64,000 bases of DNA from NCBI GenBank assembly GCA_942493385.1, contig OW818699.1:2232001-2296000 (forward strand), in the 5' to 3' direction. This stretch comes from UBA8389 sp942493385 (GTDB taxonomy: Bacteria; Bacteroidota; Bacteroidia; Bacteroidales; UBA1402). A program made the position numbers and the translations under genes. The notes under the pieces are model-generated. The model was not told where the DNA came from, ran no database searches, and worked only from the letters and a program-made list of their open reading frames with translations. Below are positions 53,522 through 62,730 of this stretch, piece after piece. The stretch's first letter is position 1. Each line of letters opens with the position of its first letter.

Positions 53522-54340
53522 TTACAGCTTCAAAGCCGCCTTCAGCAGTTTGTATCCAGTGGCGCTCGCCCGCAGTTTCTGCCCCGTTTTCAACGTAATC
53601 CGATAGTTCTGTTTCTCGTACAGTTCAATCTTGGAAATGCAATCCGCATGAACGATGCACGAGCGGTGAATCCGGATAAAGCGTTCAGCCGGTAAATTCT
53701 CCTCAAAATATTTCATGGTCTGCTCCTTCAGGAATTTGCCATCCGGAGTGTGGATCATCACATAATCGCCTTCTGCCTGAAGGTAAAGAATCTCCGAAAC
53801 CTGCACGAGATGGATTTTTTGGCCGGTTTTTACGGAAATGGTTTCCAAATGCTTGCTCGTAGGCATCGTTACTGGCGAACTGGAGACAACGGGCAATTCC
53901 GTGATTTCATCCTCCTGGAGTTCTTTTTCGCGCTTCCAGTCTTGATACAGGCGAACGACGCATATAAAAAGTAGCAGGCCGAAAACGGTTTTCAAAGGCA
54001 ATGCTTTTGACAGTGCACTCGCTGAAGCAGGAAAAAACAGGAGCTCCAACAAATAACCGCCACCCACCCAAAGGACAAGTACCAAAACCAGCAACGCCGA
54101 ATGATTCATCATGCGCTGCATGGGCTGCCCGCCAGAAAGGTCTGCGAAAAAAACAACGAACCAAAGCAGATACGCCAACAAGCCTGCCATCACGCTGAGC
54201 ATTAGCCCGTCCAAAAATAACACGCCTGCAGAGACCGGCACCAGACCGAACTGGCACAAAGTCAGTGCCAATCCGGTGAGGATACAAAGGGTCAAATACA
54301 AGATTTGCCGCGGAAAATTTTGGAAGGCGGGGTGACGCAT
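53522..54340 (-). CDS. Membrane LytTR-family regulator
   Basis: 272 residues. Four membrane segments (about 14-34, 40-66, 83-101, 117-131), a linker, and a LytTR DNA-binding domain (about 165-270: ILYLQAEGDYVMIHTPDG, FIRIHRSCIVHADCISKIE). No receiver domain, so it probably senses the membrane directly. It is seven bases after the LiaF-like gene, an arrangement seen in Bacteroidota envelope-stress pairs. Confidence 0.9.
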   Translation of the reverse strand: MRHPAFQNFPRQILYLTLCILTGLALTLCQFGLVPVSAGVLFLDGLMLSVMAGLLAYLLWFVVFFADLSGGQPMQRMMNHSALLVLVLVLWVGGGYLLELLFFPASASALSKALPLKTVFGLLLFICVVRLYQDWKREKELQEDEITELPVVSSSPVTMPTSKHLETISVKTGQKIHLVQVSEILYLQAEGDYVMIHTPDGKFLKEQTMKYFEENLPAERFIRIHRSCIVHADCISKIELYEKQNYRITLKTGQKLRASATGYKLLKAALKL

Positions 54341-54347
54341 CTCAGGA

Positions 54348-55181
54348 TTAGTCTTTGAGTTTGACTTCGCCGAAGGAGCATTTGCCCTGAATCAATAGCG
54401 AACTGCCTGAGTTCGGGTTGTAGGAAGGTGCGTAACGACGGTCCTCGAACGAACTGAAGGCCGTATCTCCCTGCATCTGCACGTTCCAATTCGAAGGTAC
54501 AATGATGACGATGGTACCGAACGAACAGTTTACGTTTAGGAACGACTTGCCTTCAGCGAGCGCGGTCTTGCGCAGGTCAAGCACCACTTCACCAAATGAG
54601 CATTCCACGTTTCCGCCTTTGAAAATCGGGTCGATCACAATATTTTTATGACTGTCGAACGATGCGTTGATGTTCAGATAACCATCCTCGCTGCTCATCG
54701 TGGTATTGTTGAAATTATCGAATTTCTTTTGGAAGTTGAAACGAGTCAAGCAATGCTTACCATACTTTCTGGAAAGGATGAAGTATACGCCAGCGACCAC
54801 CAGCAAGGCTGGCCAATAGAGGTGTCTGAAATTCTCGGGGATGTTCAGTGCAGGATTCACCGCTCCGATTTCAGGAATAATGTAAAAGGTGCCGATGGTG
54901 AGCAAGGTGAGCCCTGTAAACCAAGAGCAATCCAACAAGAAATACAAACCCCCGAATACCAGCCAAATGGGCCAGGAGCTAAATAAGGGTTGGTACATGG
55001 TGGGAAACAATCCGGTGTTGACAGCCAGGAATACCAAACCGACAACAATCAAGATTATGGAAAATCGGGTGCCACTGTGACGGGCCGCACGCATGCTGTG
55101 GCGTTGCATACGTTCATCGAGGCGTTGTTGGCGTCGTTCTTGACGACGTTCTTCACGAGAGAAATTTTCTGAAGCGTTCAT
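54348..55181 (-). CDS. LiaF-like membrane protein
   Basis: 277 residues. Charged Arg/Gln-rich N-terminus (REERRQERRQQRLDER), four membrane segments (about 40-160) of the LiaF_TM type, then a C-terminal beta domain with repeating short strands (NINASFDSHKNIVIDPIFKG, VECSFGEVVLDLRKTAL, LNVNCSFGTIVIIVPSNWNV) and three CSFG motifs. The family inhibits or senses cell-envelope stress regulators. With the LytTR gene it likely forms a two-gene membrane signalling unit. Confidence 0.88.
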   Translation of the reverse strand: MNASENFSREERRQERRQQRLDERMQRHSMRAARHSGTRFSIILIVVGLVFLAVNTGLFPTMYQPLFSSWPIWLVFGGLYFLLDCSWFTGLTLLTIGTFYIIPEIGAVNPALNIPENFRHLYWPALLVVAGVYFILSRKYGKHCLTRFNFQKKFDNFNNTTMSSEDGYLNINASFDSHKNIVIDPIFKGGNVECSFGEVVLDLRKTALAEGKSFLNVNCSFGTIVIIVPSNWNVQMQGDTAFSSFEDRRYAPSYNPNSGSSLLIQGKCSFGEVKLKD

Positions 55182-55209
55182 AGCGATCGGGTTTTAAATG
55201 TTGATGCTG

Positions 55210-55240
55210 CAAAAGTAGCCGGCTCAAAGCTGCCTAAAAA
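55210..55240 (-). promoter_or_regulatory. Candidate promoter of the LiaF-LytTR pair
   Basis: Minus-strand TTTT, 19 bases, TACTTTTG (55210-55217): a close fit to TTTG-N19-TAnnTTTG, 29 bases before the LiaF-like start. Confidence 0.5.
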
Positions 55241-55340
55241 GCCGAAATCGATGAACAAGGGTGTTTTTCCCGACGAAATGAATACTAGGCTCGGCAAATT
55301 AGGGCGCTGAACCTGCCCAAGAAGGGGAGCCTCGCACGAT

Positions 55341-56246
55341 TCAACCTTCTTCGCTCGACTCCTCGTCCAAATACCGTTTCGAAAGGTCGTACGCATCAAT
55401 CCGACGATCCCTCAGGAACGGCCACCATCGACGAACATTCTCCGACCGCGACATATCGATGTCCACGAGCAAGTTTTCTTCCTTGTTCGAAGGCGATTCC
55501 CCAAGTATCTCACCTTGTGGACCAGCCACAAAACTGTGCCCCCAAAAAGTAATGCCGTTGGAGTGCCCTGAAGGATCCGGTTCATAACCCACTCTGTTCA
55601 CCGAAACCACTGGCAGTCCATTGGCCACCGCATGGGCGCGTTGCGAAACGATCCAAGCTTCCTGCTGCCGTTGCTTTTCTTCATCGGTGTCACCGCTGTC
55701 CCAACCAATCGCAGTGGGGTAGATCAAGATATCAGCCCCTTGCAAGGCCATCATGCGAGCAGCTTCCGGGTACCACTGATCCCAACAAACCAAAACGCCC
55801 AGTTTCCCAACAGAAGTCTGAATGGGCTTGAAACCCAAATCACCAGGCGTAAAGTAAAACTTCTCATAGTAGGCAGGGTCGTCCGGAATGTGCATCTTCC
55901 GATATTTTCCGGCGATGAAGCCATCCTTATCAAAAACCACTGCCGTGTTGTGATACAGACCAGCCGCCCGTTTCTCAAAAAGCGAGGTCACCAGCACAAT
56001 CTGCAATTCAGCAGCCAATTCGCCGTAATGTTCTGTGTTGCGACCTGGTATCGTGTCGGCAAGGTCAAAAACATCCACGTTTTCGGTTTGGCAGAAATAG
56101 TAGCTGTCGTGCAACTCTTCCAAGACCACCAACTCGGCGCCGGCTGCTGCCAATCGGCGGATGTGAAACTCCAGCAGTCTTTTATTGTTGGCAATGTTAT
56201 CGGTATTCATAGTCTGGACCAAGCCAGTGCGAAGTATTCTTCTCAT
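55341..56246 (-). CDS. aguB: N-carbamoylputrescine amidohydrolase
   Basis: 301 residues, nitrilase superfamily. Catalytic triad: Glu44 in LEELH, Lys in YRKMHIPDDP, Cys in LVCWDQWYPEAAR. The motif MHIPDDPAYYEKFYF and WDSGDTDEE favour N-carbamoylputrescine amidase, which yields putrescine, CO2 and ammonia. It overlaps menE by four bases. With the carboxyspermidine dehydrogenase at 1460 it fits the agmatine-based polyamine route; agmatine deiminase is not in the window. Confidence 0.87.
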   Translation of the reverse strand: MRRILRTGLVQTMNTDNIANNKRLLEFHIRRLAAAGAELVVLEELHDSYYFCQTENVDVFDLADTIPGRNTEHYGELAAELQIVLVTSLFEKRAAGLYHNTAVVFDKDGFIAGKYRKMHIPDDPAYYEKFYFTPGDLGFKPIQTSVGKLGVLVCWDQWYPEAARMMALQGADILIYPTAIGWDSGDTDEEKQRQQEAWIVSQRAHAVANGLPVVSVNRVGYEPDPSGHSNGITFWGHSFVAGPQGEILGESPSNKEENLLVDIDMSRSENVRRWWPFLRDRRIDAYDLSKRYLDEESSEEG

Positions 56247-57379
56247 ATCGTATTTAACTTTAAGTTGTTGGACTGCAGCATCTCTCGAAGCAGGATGCGG
56301 TTTATTTTTCCACTTTCCGTTCGCGGCAAGCTGTCCAACGTAATGATTTGTTTGGGAAATTGGTGCGCCGGGAGGTTCTCGGCATGAAGTGTCTGCGTGA
56401 GGAGTGCATCATCCAAGATGCCTTCCACAGCCACTACAATGATTTCGCCGAATTTCTCGTCCGGCAGCGATGAAACCGCAAAAGGTAGGTCGATGAAGTC
56501 ACTCAAAAATGCCTCCAGTACCTCGATTTGTACTTTGATTCCGCCCGTATTGATCACATTGTCAATTCGCCCCAGAATTCGGAAGCTGCCATCCCCACGC
56601 ATTTCGGCCTGATCGTTGGTATATAATCGGTGGCTGCACACCAGCGGCGCATCGATGTTGAGGCAATGCTCTTCAGACAAGAAAACCGTGACCGAAGGCA
56701 ATGGCATAAAATATTCGGAAGCCTCGGGGCCATTGATGCGGCGCAAGGCAATGTGGGAGAGGGTTTCAGCCATTCCGTACGAAGCAAAGACAGGGTTTGG
56801 AAAGGTTTTTAATTCGTTTTCCAGCTTCGGATCCACCGCACTTCCACCCACCAGCAGCACACCGATGTTTTCCAGGCGTTCCCGCTCCAAGGCTACCTGC
56901 AAGCTGTTGTAAATTTGCATCGGAACCATGGCCGCAAAACGAAATTTCAGATTCGTGTCTTTCAACGGATAGCCAGAAGGCACCACCAGATGCAGGTCGA
57001 GCCCAGCCACCAGCGCGCGGACCACCATCATCTTGCCGGCAATGAATTGCAATGACATGCACAGCAGAACCCTATCGCCAGGCGCCAGTCGCAACTGGTA
57101 GCACGTAGCGCAGGCACTGTTCATCATTTGAGTCTTTTTGACACGGATCAGTTTTGGCTCGCCGGTGGAACCCGACGTTTGAACGGTCAATTCTTCCGAA
57201 TCGTTGAACCAATCGGCCAAGAATCGGAAAAGCTCCAAGCGGAACTTCGTATCCAGCGTGTTTTCTGAAGGTTTTAAAGCCTTGTCTTCCAACGACTTCC
57301 ATTCATGAATAGCGGCAGTTGGAGTAAGCTCAATGCCTTCCAGCAGCAGGGTTTGTTTGCGACGATCGGTCTGATACAT
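56243..57379 (-). CDS. menE: o-Succinylbenzoate-CoA ligase
   Basis: 378 residues, adenylate-forming enzyme. P-loop VQTSGSTGEPKLIRVKK, SYGMAETLSHIAL, GRIDNVINTGGIKVQIE, and the C-terminal PRTESGKINR lysine. It is shorter than most MenE proteins (compact Bacteroidota form). It activates o-succinylbenzoate for MenB. Coupled with aguB downstream and separated from menC by a spacer with a palindromic repeat. Confidence 0.92.
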   Translation of the reverse strand: MYQTDRRKQTLLLEGIELTPTAAIHEWKSLEDKALKPSENTLDTKFRLELFRFLADWFNDSEELTVQTSGSTGEPKLIRVKKTQMMNSACATCYQLRLAPGDRVLLCMSLQFIAGKMMVVRALVAGLDLHLVVPSGYPLKDTNLKFRFAAMVPMQIYNSLQVALERERLENIGVLLVGGSAVDPKLENELKTFPNPVFASYGMAETLSHIALRRINGPEASEYFMPLPSVTVFLSEEHCLNIDAPLVCSHRLYTNDQAEMRGDGSFRILGRIDNVINTGGIKVQIEVLEAFLSDFIDLPFAVSSLPDEKFGEIIVVAVEGILDDALLTQTLHAENLPAHQFPKQIITLDSLPRTESGKINRILLREMLQSNNLKLNTI

Positions 57380-57402
57380 GGGTTGATGAATTCAGATGGA
57401 GA

Positions 57403-57434
57403 CGAAGGTACATTTAGTTGTTGGAAAACGCAAA
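57403..57434 (-). promoter_or_regulatory. Candidate menE promoter
   Basis: Minus-strand TTTG, 20 bases, TACCTTCG (one base off the -7 consensus), 24 bases before menE. It suggests menE-aguB has its own start separate from menFDBC. Confidence 0.5.
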
Positions 57435-57499
57435 TGATAATGGGTTGGCCAAGACTGATGGATAAAAAATGATACGATACAACAGAATGCCTGTTTCAG

Positions 57500-57556
57500 A
57501 TTATCGTTATTAGGGGAGCATTTAGAGCTTCTAATTGCTACTATTGAAGCGATAAT
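57500..57556. repeat. 57-base palindromic repeat, copy 5
   Basis: ATTATCG ... CGATAAT with inner AGCATTTAGAG / CTAATTGCT, less symmetrical than the others. It stands in the 235-base gap between menC and menE and splits an otherwise continuous cluster. Confidence 0.8.
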
Positions 57557-57614
57557 TTGCAACAAACTAATTGGAAGTAGATAAACTATGACTTTTCGAT
57601 TTCGACAACAAATC

Positions 57615-58640
57615 CTAAGAAGGTTGAAACCAAAGTTTTTCACCATCAATTACTAACGGCATCTCCACATTGTCCGAAAACAGCAGGCCGGTGCCCAGTC
57701 CTTGATGCAGTGGGTTATCCAGCGTAGCGCACCATTGGGCCACAGCGTTCAGCCCAATGTTCGATTCCAGGGCCGAAGTCATCCACCAGCCGATGCCGCG
57801 TTCTTCAGCCAGGCGAATCCATTCGGAACAGCCTGAAATGCCGCCATGCAAGGTCGGTTTCAATACCAAAAAAGGTGGCATCAGCGTGTCTAGCATGAGG
57901 TTTTTTTGATACAGGGTGTGGTAGCCTATCAATTCTTCGTCCAAGGCAATGGGCAGCGGTGACTTTTCGATTAGCTTTTGAAGTGCTTCCCATTGTCCTG
58001 CCCGAATGGGTTGTTCAATGGAATGCAAGTTCAGTTCCGCCAACCGTTTCAGCTTCTCCGGGGCTTCTTCTGGCGAAAAGGCTCCGTTGGCATCTACGCG
58101 CAGAATTAGTGTTTCCGCGGTATATTCCTTTCTAATCTGCTGCAGCAAAGCCAATTCCTCCTCAAAGTTCAACGCACCGATTTTCAGTTTGATGCATCGG
58201 AAGCCTTTATCGAGTTTTTCGCGGATTTGCGCCTCCATATCTCGAAAGCTGCCCATCCAGATCAATCCATTAATGGGAATGCCTTGTTCACCGCGGGAAA
58301 AGGGGGTGTCCCAAAGGGCAAAGCTGCTGGTTTTCAAGTGCCGCATCGCCGTTTCCAGCCCAAACAATATCGAAGGTTGGTTCTGCAACGCTTCAACATC
58401 CAAAACACCACTTTGTTCCAACTGCTTGCACGCTTCCTGCAAACGCAACAAATAATCATCGCCATAATCGCAACTCAAATCCGGCAACGGCGCGCATTCC
58501 CCAATACCGACCAATTCAGGCTGCTCCTCCGAAAAAACCCGCACATACCAAACATCGTGCGTCTCATAAACGCCACGCGACGTACCTGCAGGTTTGTGAA
58601 AGTGCAGCGTCCGATGCTCGATGGTGGTTTTCAGCCTCAT
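57615..58640 (-). CDS. menC: o-Succinylbenzoate synthase
   Basis: 341 residues, enolase superfamily barrel: FRCIKLKIGALNFEEEL (catalytic lysine), LRVDANGAFSPEEA (metal Asp), LHSIEQPIRAGQ (metal Glu), PIALDEELIG (Asp/Glu), VLKPTLHGG (lysine). It dehydrates SHCHC to o-succinylbenzoate. It follows menB by 76 bases. Confidence 0.93.
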   Translation of the reverse strand: MRLKTTIEHRTLHFHKPAGTSRGVYETHDVWYVRVFSEEQPELVGIGECAPLPDLSCDYGDDYLLRLQEACKQLEQSGVLDVEALQNQPSILFGLETAMRHLKTSSFALWDTPFSRGEQGIPINGLIWMGSFRDMEAQIREKLDKGFRCIKLKIGALNFEEELALLQQIRKEYTAETLILRVDANGAFSPEEAPEKLKRLAELNLHSIEQPIRAGQWEALQKLIEKSPLPIALDEELIGYHTLYQKNLMLDTLMPPFLVLKPTLHGGISGCSEWIRLAEERGIGWWMTSALESNIGLNAVAQWCATLDNPLHQGLGTGLLFSDNVEMPLVIDGEKLWFQPS

Positions 58641-58716
58641 AATGAATCGTGGTTTATTTCCTCAATGAGAATAGCAGTTTTCAGCCTCGTTGAATGTAGC
58701 CTCCAAGCTTTTGGCC

Positions 58717-59532
58717 TTACGGATATTTTGGAAACTTCGAGAAATCCGGTTTTCGTTTTTCCAGAAATGCATGCTTGCCTTCCTGCGCCTCTTCCGTCAA
58801 ATAATAAAGGAGTGTGGCATTTCCAGCCAGTTCCTGCAAACCAGCCTGACCATCCAGTTCAGCGTTCAGCCCCAGTTTGATCATGCGCAACGCCATCGGG
58901 CTGTGCTGCATCATCTCCGTAGCCCACTGCACCACCTCGTCCTCCAACTTTTCAAAAGGCACCACTTTGTTCACAAGCCCCATCTCAAGCGCTTCCTGAG
59001 CATTGTATTGCCTACAGAGAAACCAAATTTCCCTGGCCTTTTTCTGCCCTACAATCCGAGCCAGGTACGAAGACCCGAAACCAGCGTCGAAACTCCCAAC
59101 CCGAGGCCCAGTTTGTCCAAAAATGGCATTCTCAGAGGCAATCGAGAGGTCACAGATGACATGCAGCACATGCCCGCCACCAATGGCATACCCGTTCACC
59201 ATGGCGATAACCGGTTTGGGCATGGAACGAATCTGCTTCTGCACGTCCAAAATATTCAATCGCGGAACACCGTCCTTACCGATGTAACCGCCCTTTCCCT
59301 TCACATTCTGGTCCCCGCCAGCGCAAAAAGCCTTGTCGCCAGCACCCGTCAGTACCACCACGCCAATTTCCTGGCTTTCGCGGCAAATCCGCAGCGCTTC
59401 GCTCATTTCCATGGAGGTGGTGGGGGTGAAGGCGTTCCGATAGCGCTCCCGATTGATGGTGATTCGTCCGATTCCTTCAAAATAATCGAACAAAATTTCT
59501 TCGTATTCCTTAATGGTTTCCCAGTTTCTCAT
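58717..59532 (-). CDS. menB: 1,4-Dihydroxy-2-naphthoyl-CoA synthase
   Basis: 271 residues from ATG 59532 (MRNWETIKEYEEILFDYFE). Crotonase fold: GAGDKAFCAGGDQNVKGKGG, NGYAIGGGHVLHVICDLSIA (oxyanion hole), GPRVGSFDAGFGSSYLARIVG, GKRKPDFSKF-like C-terminus. It closes the second ring of menaquinone. Standard length. Confidence 0.96.
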   Translation of the reverse strand: MRNWETIKEYEEILFDYFEGIGRITINRERYRNAFTPTTSMEMSEALRICRESQEIGVVVLTGAGDKAFCAGGDQNVKGKGGYIGKDGVPRLNILDVQKQIRSMPKPVIAMVNGYAIGGGHVLHVICDLSIASENAIFGQTGPRVGSFDAGFGSSYLARIVGQKKAREIWFLCRQYNAQEALEMGLVNKVVPFEKLEDEVVQWATEMMQHSPMALRMIKLGLNAELDGQAGLQELAGNATLLYYLTEEAQEGKHAFLEKRKPDFSKFPKYP

Positions 59533-59615
59533 TGTTTTTGTTTTTTGGGTTAATTGCCTTATACTGAAGCTCCCCACCGTTTGTCGCGGTGTTAAGCTCG
59601 TGCGTAATTTTTTTG

Positions 59616-61286
59616 CTATTGCTTAAGCGAACGATAGTAGCTTTGACTCGCCTCTAAATTCATCGCGTCGTCCGTAAAAACTTCCAATAAAGCGGCTGAA
59701 TTCCCCTCCACACTGCAAAGCGTTTTTAGCGCACCATCCAACTCCTTGTAGCTTATTGCTTGTAAATATCGAATGCCAGAAGCTTCAACAAAGCCTTTAG
59801 CTTTTACATCATGACTGGCTGAAACATATTTAGTTACTATGTCTGAAATCTTTAAATCTGGCAATTGCTTGAAGATGCTACCGCCACCGTTGTTGATGAG
59901 CAGTATCCGCAGATTGGCCGGAAAAGGCCGATGCGTCAGAATGTTCAAGTCGTAGAAGAAACTCAAGTCGCCGAGCAGTACAAAAACAAGCCCTTCGCAT
60001 CCCTGAGCATAACCGCAGGCGGCCGAAAGTGTACCCTCGATGCCGCTAGTTCCGCGATTGCAAAACACCGAAACATCCTTCGGTTTTTTAAATAATTGCA
60101 GGTTCCGCACCGGCGAGCTGTTTCCAACAAAAACGACGCTGCTTTTGCTCATCGATTTCATAAACGCTCCCGTCACCGTAATGTCCGAAAACGGCAATGT
60201 CCTATCCGGTTCTGCCAAACCTCTGGAAGCCAGATTCCAACTCAAAATCCACGGCGTGACCGGTCCTGAAACAATCTTCTTCTGCACTTTCAAGAACGCT
60301 TCCAGAAAAGCCTCCGGCGTCGTATGAATAAAGTGCGTCGCATGCTGATACGTGTCCGGCATTTGCCCACTCAAAGCAATGTGCCAGTGTGCTTTAGGAG
60401 GATTCTCCCGCAGCCACTTCTTCACCCGTTTTGAAACCACATGCCCGCCCATCGTAATGAGCAGGTCTGGTGCGAATGCTTTCGTTTGCTGCTCGTTCCA
60501 GGTGGAAATAATCGCGTCGAAATTGCCAATGCTGTCCGACGTACAATACTGTCCAAGATGCTCAACAAGAACCACTTCCGAGCCCTGCAGCCTAAATTTC
60601 TCCAACAACCGAGTCAATTTCAACGGATTGGCCGGCAGTTGCCCGACAACGATCAAAACCTTTTCAGCCTGTTCGTACTGTTCCACCAACGGCTGCAAGT
60701 CGTTAATTACCAGCGGTGTAACTACTGTCGTTTTCCGAACCTCCGGCAGCACTTCCACCGAAAAATCAAACAGCGGCTCGGAAATCGGGATGTTGATGTG
60801 AACCGGACCATTTTGCATACACGCATTCAGCGCCTCATTCACCAACCGATTGCAATGCCAACGCTCTTCCTCCGAATTCACCTCAGGCAGTTGCACCGCA
60901 TTAAGCACCAGCGCTCCAAAAATCCCTGTTTGTGGCAACGTCTGCCCATCCATTTGCCCAATCCAAGCCTCTGGTCGATCAGCCGAAACCACCACCAGCG
61001 GCAGCTCCTGATAAAAAGCCTCTGCAACAGCCGGCCCATAATTGAGCAACGCCGTTCCTGACGTACAGCACACCGCCACTGGTTTTTGAATCCGATTGAT
61101 GATGCCCAGCGCAAAAAAACCTGCACTCCGTTCGTCCACCACGATGTGGCAGTTGAAAAACGGATCCGACGCAAACGACTGTATCAGTGGAGTATTACGC
61201 GATCCCGGTGAAATTACCACTTCACTAATGCCGTGGGCTTTGAACAAAGCCACAGTCTCCAGGACGTTTTTTTTGGAGGAATACAT
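59616..61286 (-). CDS. menD: SEPHCHC synthase
   Basis: 556 residues, thiamine-diphosphate enzyme: VISPGSRNTPLIQSFAS, VDERSAGFFALGI, CCTSGTALLNYGPAVAEAFY (PYR domain), then GNSSPVRNLQLF and LLGDLSFFYDLNIL, INNGGGSIFKQL (TPP-binding GDx...NN). It joins isochorismate and 2-oxoglutarate. The thiamine unit at 2.7-5.8 kb serves this and other TPP enzymes. Confidence 0.95.
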   Translation of the reverse strand: MYSSKKNVLETVALFKAHGISEVVISPGSRNTPLIQSFASDPFFNCHIVVDERSAGFFALGIINRIQKPVAVCCTSGTALLNYGPAVAEAFYQELPLVVVSADRPEAWIGQMDGQTLPQTGIFGALVLNAVQLPEVNSEEERWHCNRLVNEALNACMQNGPVHINIPISEPLFDFSVEVLPEVRKTTVVTPLVINDLQPLVEQYEQAEKVLIVVGQLPANPLKLTRLLEKFRLQGSEVVLVEHLGQYCTSDSIGNFDAIISTWNEQQTKAFAPDLLITMGGHVVSKRVKKWLRENPPKAHWHIALSGQMPDTYQHATHFIHTTPEAFLEAFLKVQKKIVSGPVTPWILSWNLASRGLAEPDRTLPFSDITVTGAFMKSMSKSSVVFVGNSSPVRNLQLFKKPKDVSVFCNRGTSGIEGTLSAACGYAQGCEGLVFVLLGDLSFFYDLNILTHRPFPANLRILLINNGGGSIFKQLPDLKISDIVTKYVSASHDVKAKGFVEASGIRYLQAISYKELDGALKTLCSVEGNSAALLEVFTDDAMNLEASQSYYRSLKQ

Positions 61287-61370
61287 TGATATTCGGTTTT
61301 TTATATGCTTTGAATTCTTGCTTGTTTTCTATTTGTTGTGAATCCTTATTCGTGTTTCATTATCAGCGTA

Positions 61371-62516
61371 TTACACTTGTATCAATGACAGCATCGTTTG
61401 CAACTTCACTTCCGTTTCTTCCCATTCCGATTTCAATTCCGAATCCGGCATCAAACCACCACCCGCATACAACAACAAGTTTTCCCCATTCACACTGGCG
61501 CAACGCAGATTGACATACAGATCCGTTTTCCCTTCCATGTTCAAAGGCCCAGTAAAGCCGCTGTAATAGGCGCGATCGTAGCCTTCGTGTGCCAAAATCA
61601 ATCGACACGCTTCTGTTTTTGGGTATCCGCAAACTGCAGGAGTAGGGTGGAGGAAGTCGAGCAAATCGCCCACTTGGCCTTGTTCAGGCATCTGGAAGCG
61701 GAAATCAGTCTTAATGTGCATCAATTGCCCGGCGCGGACAGTATAGGGTTCGGAAATACTGCCAATCAGGTTTTTGATTCTCAATTGTTTCTCTAAATAA
61801 GCCGTCACAACTCGCTGCTCACGAATGTTTTTTGCATCCCAGTCTGGTTTATCACCGTTTTCTGGTTTGGATTTTCCGTCTGATTTTGAATCCCAGCCCG
61901 ATTCATTATCCTTTATTCGGCGCGTGCCAGCCAAAGCCACCGTTTGCCAATTGTCCTTTTCGCCCGACAGTAGCAGCTCTGGCGTACTGCCGAACCAAGT
62001 GCCGGTCAGCGATGTATGGCACAGGTATACAAACGCATCCGGGTAAGTCTCGCAAGCTGCTCCAAACAAGGCGCCTGCCGAGAAATCCGATGGCAAGGGT
62101 AGTTGCATGGTCCTGGATAAAACGATTTTGTCGCAGGAACCTGCATGTAGCGCTTTCAGGAAAAGGTCAAATGCTCCTTTATATACGGTGTAATTGGAAG
62201 TATTTGCAGTTTTTGAAGTATCACTTGCGGTTATTGGGGCTTCACTTGCACCTCTCTTTTTCAAATACCTAAAAATCTGGCTCTTACCATGCACCGACAC
62301 ATCCCCCCGAATCAATACCACCGGGTGGTTGGCATTGCTCTGAAACGGAGCCATAACGAAACCAGACCGACCATTTAGTTCAGCCAACGTCTCGAAAGAT
62401 TCCGGTAAACCCCTTTCTTGCACTTGAAGAACAGGCGATTGGCCAGGTATCCTATACACAGCAAAACTTAGGTCAGAATTGGTCAGAGCATCCAGTGCGG
62501 AAAAGTCGTCAGACAT
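61371..62516 (-). CDS. menF: Isochorismate synthase with charged insertion
   Basis: 381 residues, chorismate-binding fold: KIVLSRTMQLPL, TWFGSTPELLLSG, VALAGTRRIKD, HIKTDFRFQ, LHPTPAVCGYPKTEA, GFTGPLN. It makes isochorismate from chorismate. Between VALAGTRR and the downstream EQRVVTAYLEK lies a 25-residue lysine/aspartate-rich segment with WDSK and WDAK repeats, not usual in the family; the helix it replaces is normally short. First gene of menFDBC. menH and menA are not in the cluster. Confidence 0.92.
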   Translation of the reverse strand: MSDDFSALDALTNSDLSFAVYRIPGQSPVLQVQERGLPESFETLAELNGRSGFVMAPFQSNANHPVVLIRGDVSVHGKSQIFRYLKKRGASEAPITASDTSKTANTSNYTVYKGAFDLFLKALHAGSCDKIVLSRTMQLPLPSDFSAGALFGAACETYPDAFVYLCHTSLTGTWFGSTPELLLSGEKDNWQTVALAGTRRIKDNESGWDSKSDGKSKPENGDKPDWDAKNIREQRVVTAYLEKQLRIKNLIGSISEPYTVRAGQLMHIKTDFRFQMPEQGQVGDLLDFLHPTPAVCGYPKTEACRLILAHEGYDRAYYSGFTGPLNMEGKTDLYVNLRCASVNGENLLLYAGGGLMPDSELKSEWEETEVKLQTMLSLIQV

Positions 62517-62537
62517 CGGGGACTATATAGATTGCAA

Positions 62538-62545
62538 CAAAAATA
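62538..62545 (-). promoter_or_regulatory. Candidate menF -7 box
   Basis: Minus-strand TATTTTTG matches TAnnTTTG and lies 22 bases before the menF start. It sits directly after the T run of the upstream terminator. Confidence 0.45.
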
Positions 62546-62555
62546 CTAAAAAAAA

Positions 62556-62581
62556 ACAGACGAGAATCACTTCCCGTCTGT
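62556..62581 (-). terminator. Terminator-like hairpin upstream of menF
   Basis: ACAGACG-A-GAA-TCAC-TTC-C-CGTCTGT with nine T on the minus strand after it. It faces menF, yet no gene is upstream on that strand (oxyR is on the other). It may end a short antisense or leader RNA. Confidence 0.65.
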
Positions 62582-62701
62582 TCCGAACTGCAAATTATCA
62601 ATCAATCAACCTAGAAAAACAAACCAAAAATAACACACAAAAATCTATGAGGAATGCACAAATATACTCCCTGAAATTTCATAAATCAAATCAATATTCT
62701 T

Positions 62702-62709
62702 TATATTTG
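62702..62709 (+). promoter_or_regulatory. Candidate oxyR -7 box
   Basis: TATATTTG, a full match to the consensus, 22 bases before the ATG. ATCAAATC occurs on both sides (62695-62702 and 62716-62723) as a direct repeat with a 21-base step, a possible site for OxyR's own control. Confidence 0.5.
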
Positions 62710-62730
62710 CATCAATCAAATCTATATGAT

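Noticed and set aside
55178..55399. A 73-residue minus-strand frame in the gap before aguB's end
   Set aside because: It overlaps aguB and the LiaF promoter; no recognisable protein features.
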